Below, one piece after another: positions 63,347 to 64,000 of a stretch of 64,000 nt of DNA. Position 1 is the first letter of the stretch. Every line of letters starts with the position of its first letter. A program made the position numbers and the translations under genes. Under the pieces are notes generated by a model that was given only the letters and a program-made list of their open reading frames with translations, did not search any database and was not told where the DNA came from. This DNA is from Tropicimonas sp. IMCC34043 (GTDB lineage Bacteria; Pseudomonadota; Alphaproteobacteria; Rhodobacterales; Rhodobacteraceae): positions 992,001 through 1,056,000 of the forward strand of contig NZ_QMEK01000001.1 of the NCBI RefSeq assembly GCF_003390845.1, written 5' to 3'.

Positions 63347-64000
63347 TCGAACTCCTGTCCGAAGAAATTCCTGCCCGGATGCAGGGACGCGCCGGCGCCG
63401 ACCTGAAGAAGCTGGTGACAGACGGGCTGGTCGAGGCGGGGCTGACCTATGCCTCGGCCGAGGCCTTCGCGACGCCGCGGCGCCTGACCCTGACGGTCGA
63501 GGGGCTGACCGCCGAAAGCCCGACGCTGATCGAGGAACGCAAAGGCCCCCGGGTCGACGCGCCGGAAAAGGCGCTGGACGGTTTTCTGCGTGCGACGGGG
63601 CTCAGCAAGGACCAGCTTGAGGCGCGCGACGACAAGAAGGGGCAGGTCTGGTTCGCCAAGATCACCAAACCGGGCCGTCCGGCGGCCGAGATCGTGGCCG
63701 AGGTGCTCGAAACCGCCATCCGGACCTTCCCCTGGCCAAAGTCGATGCGGTGGGGTGCGGGCACGCTGCGCTGGGTGCGGCCGTTGCACGGGATCCTGTG
63801 CATCCTGACCGACACAGCCAGCGGGACCGCGGTGGTGCCGCTGCAGATCGACGGGCTGGTTGCGGGGGACGCGACCGTGGGACACCGGTTCATGGCACCC
63901 GACGGCTTTGCCGTCAGCGGTTTCGATGACTATGTGGCCGCGCTGAAGCGCGCCCGCGTCATGCTCGACCCCGCCGAGCGGGCGAACCACATCCGGCACG
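63331..64000 (+). CDS. glyS: Glycyl-tRNA synthetase beta subunit, N-terminal part (3' end outside window)
   Basis: Open from the ATG at 63331 to the window end (223 residues of about 690). It starts MPDLLIELLSEEIPARMQGR, the invariant GlyS N-terminus. Further motifs are TPRRLTLTVEGL and FPWPKSMRWGAGTLRWVRPL. TGAGGTGCC precedes the ATG. Partner of GlyQ, encoded ~700 bases upstream. Confidence 0.96.
   Translation, partial: MPDLLIELLSEEIPARMQGRAGADLKKLVTDGLVEAGLTYASAEAFATPRRLTLTVEGLTAESPTLIEERKGPRVDAPEKALDGFLRATGLSKDQLEARDDKKGQVWFAKITKPGRPAAEIVAEVLETAIRTFPWPKSMRWGAGTLRWVRPLHGILCILTDTASGTAVVPLQIDGLVAGDATVGHRFMAPDGFAVSGFDDYVAALKRARVMLDPAERANHIRH

Overview
This window is a GC-rich alphaproteobacterial chromosome segment, most probably from the Rhodobacteraceae (Rhodobacter/Roseobacter relatives). 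The assignment rests on lineage-typical genes and arrangements: an IscR with one cysteine heading an isc/suf operon, a small membrane protein between glyQ and glyS, several small conserved proteins of the DUF6456/6477/6476/6446 type, an RpoH of the MSTYANLPAPSPEQG type, and a decayed piece of a gene-transfer-agent (GTA) tail region. Family names are from memory of the families, not from a search.

Layout. 1-4615: the end of a TrkH potassium transporter, then a complete glycine betaine/proline-type ABC importer (proXWV), so osmotic and potassium homeostasis. 4689-5171: remnants of a GTA tail gene and its DUF2793 neighbour. 5246-16623: housekeeping genes (guaA, a DUF6456 DNA-binding protein, an AldB/ExaC-type aldehyde dehydrogenase, a Prx5 peroxiredoxin, lipA, a cold-shock gene, icd, an HD phosphohydrolase and an alpha/beta hydrolase). 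16798-24933: the iron-sulfur operon iscR-iscS-sufB-DUF486-sufC-sufD-two YIP1-like membrane proteins-sufS, with a repeated TAGAA-N3-TTCTA palindrome before iscR and inside iscS. 25017-26069: a GLIC-like pentameric ligand-gated ion channel.

26264-46608 is accessory in character. It starts at a tRNA-Arg(CCG), carries a LysR/SDR pair, fragments of IS transposases and of a HipA-like kinase, and then an aromatic catabolic cluster (29454-44107). The cluster encodes a LysR regulator, a Dabb-domain protein, maleylacetate reductase, a PanE-like reductase, an ATZ/TRZ-type amidohydrolase, a YciI/TftG-like protein, a CUT2-type ABC importer, a hydroxyquinol-type intradiol dioxygenase, 3-oxoadipate CoA-transferase (two subunits), 3-oxoadipyl-CoA thiolase and an IclR regulator. 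Together these can take a hydroxyquinol-like ring through maleylacetate and 3-oxoadipate to acetyl-CoA and succinyl-CoA. The true substrate and the enzyme that makes the ring-cleavage substrate are not evident. Three copies of a TTGC-N7-GCAA palindrome lie in the promoter regions of this cluster and probably define a LysR regulon; three or four copies of TTTGTTCATAT lie between pcaI and the IclR gene. The island ends with a GNAT gene, an amidase and another transposase fragment.

46843-64000 returns to core genes: a DUF4389 membrane protein, a glutaminase fused to STAS and cyclic-nucleotide domains, a Gfo/Idh/MocA oxidoreductase, PHA synthase, a DUF4405 membrane protein, rpoH, an RluA-family pseudouridine synthase whose start codon overlaps that of a divergent gene, ppk2, tRNA-Thr(TGT), an MsbA-like ABC exporter, a trypsin-fold protein that has lost its catalytic triad, and glyQ/glyS (glyS runs off the end).
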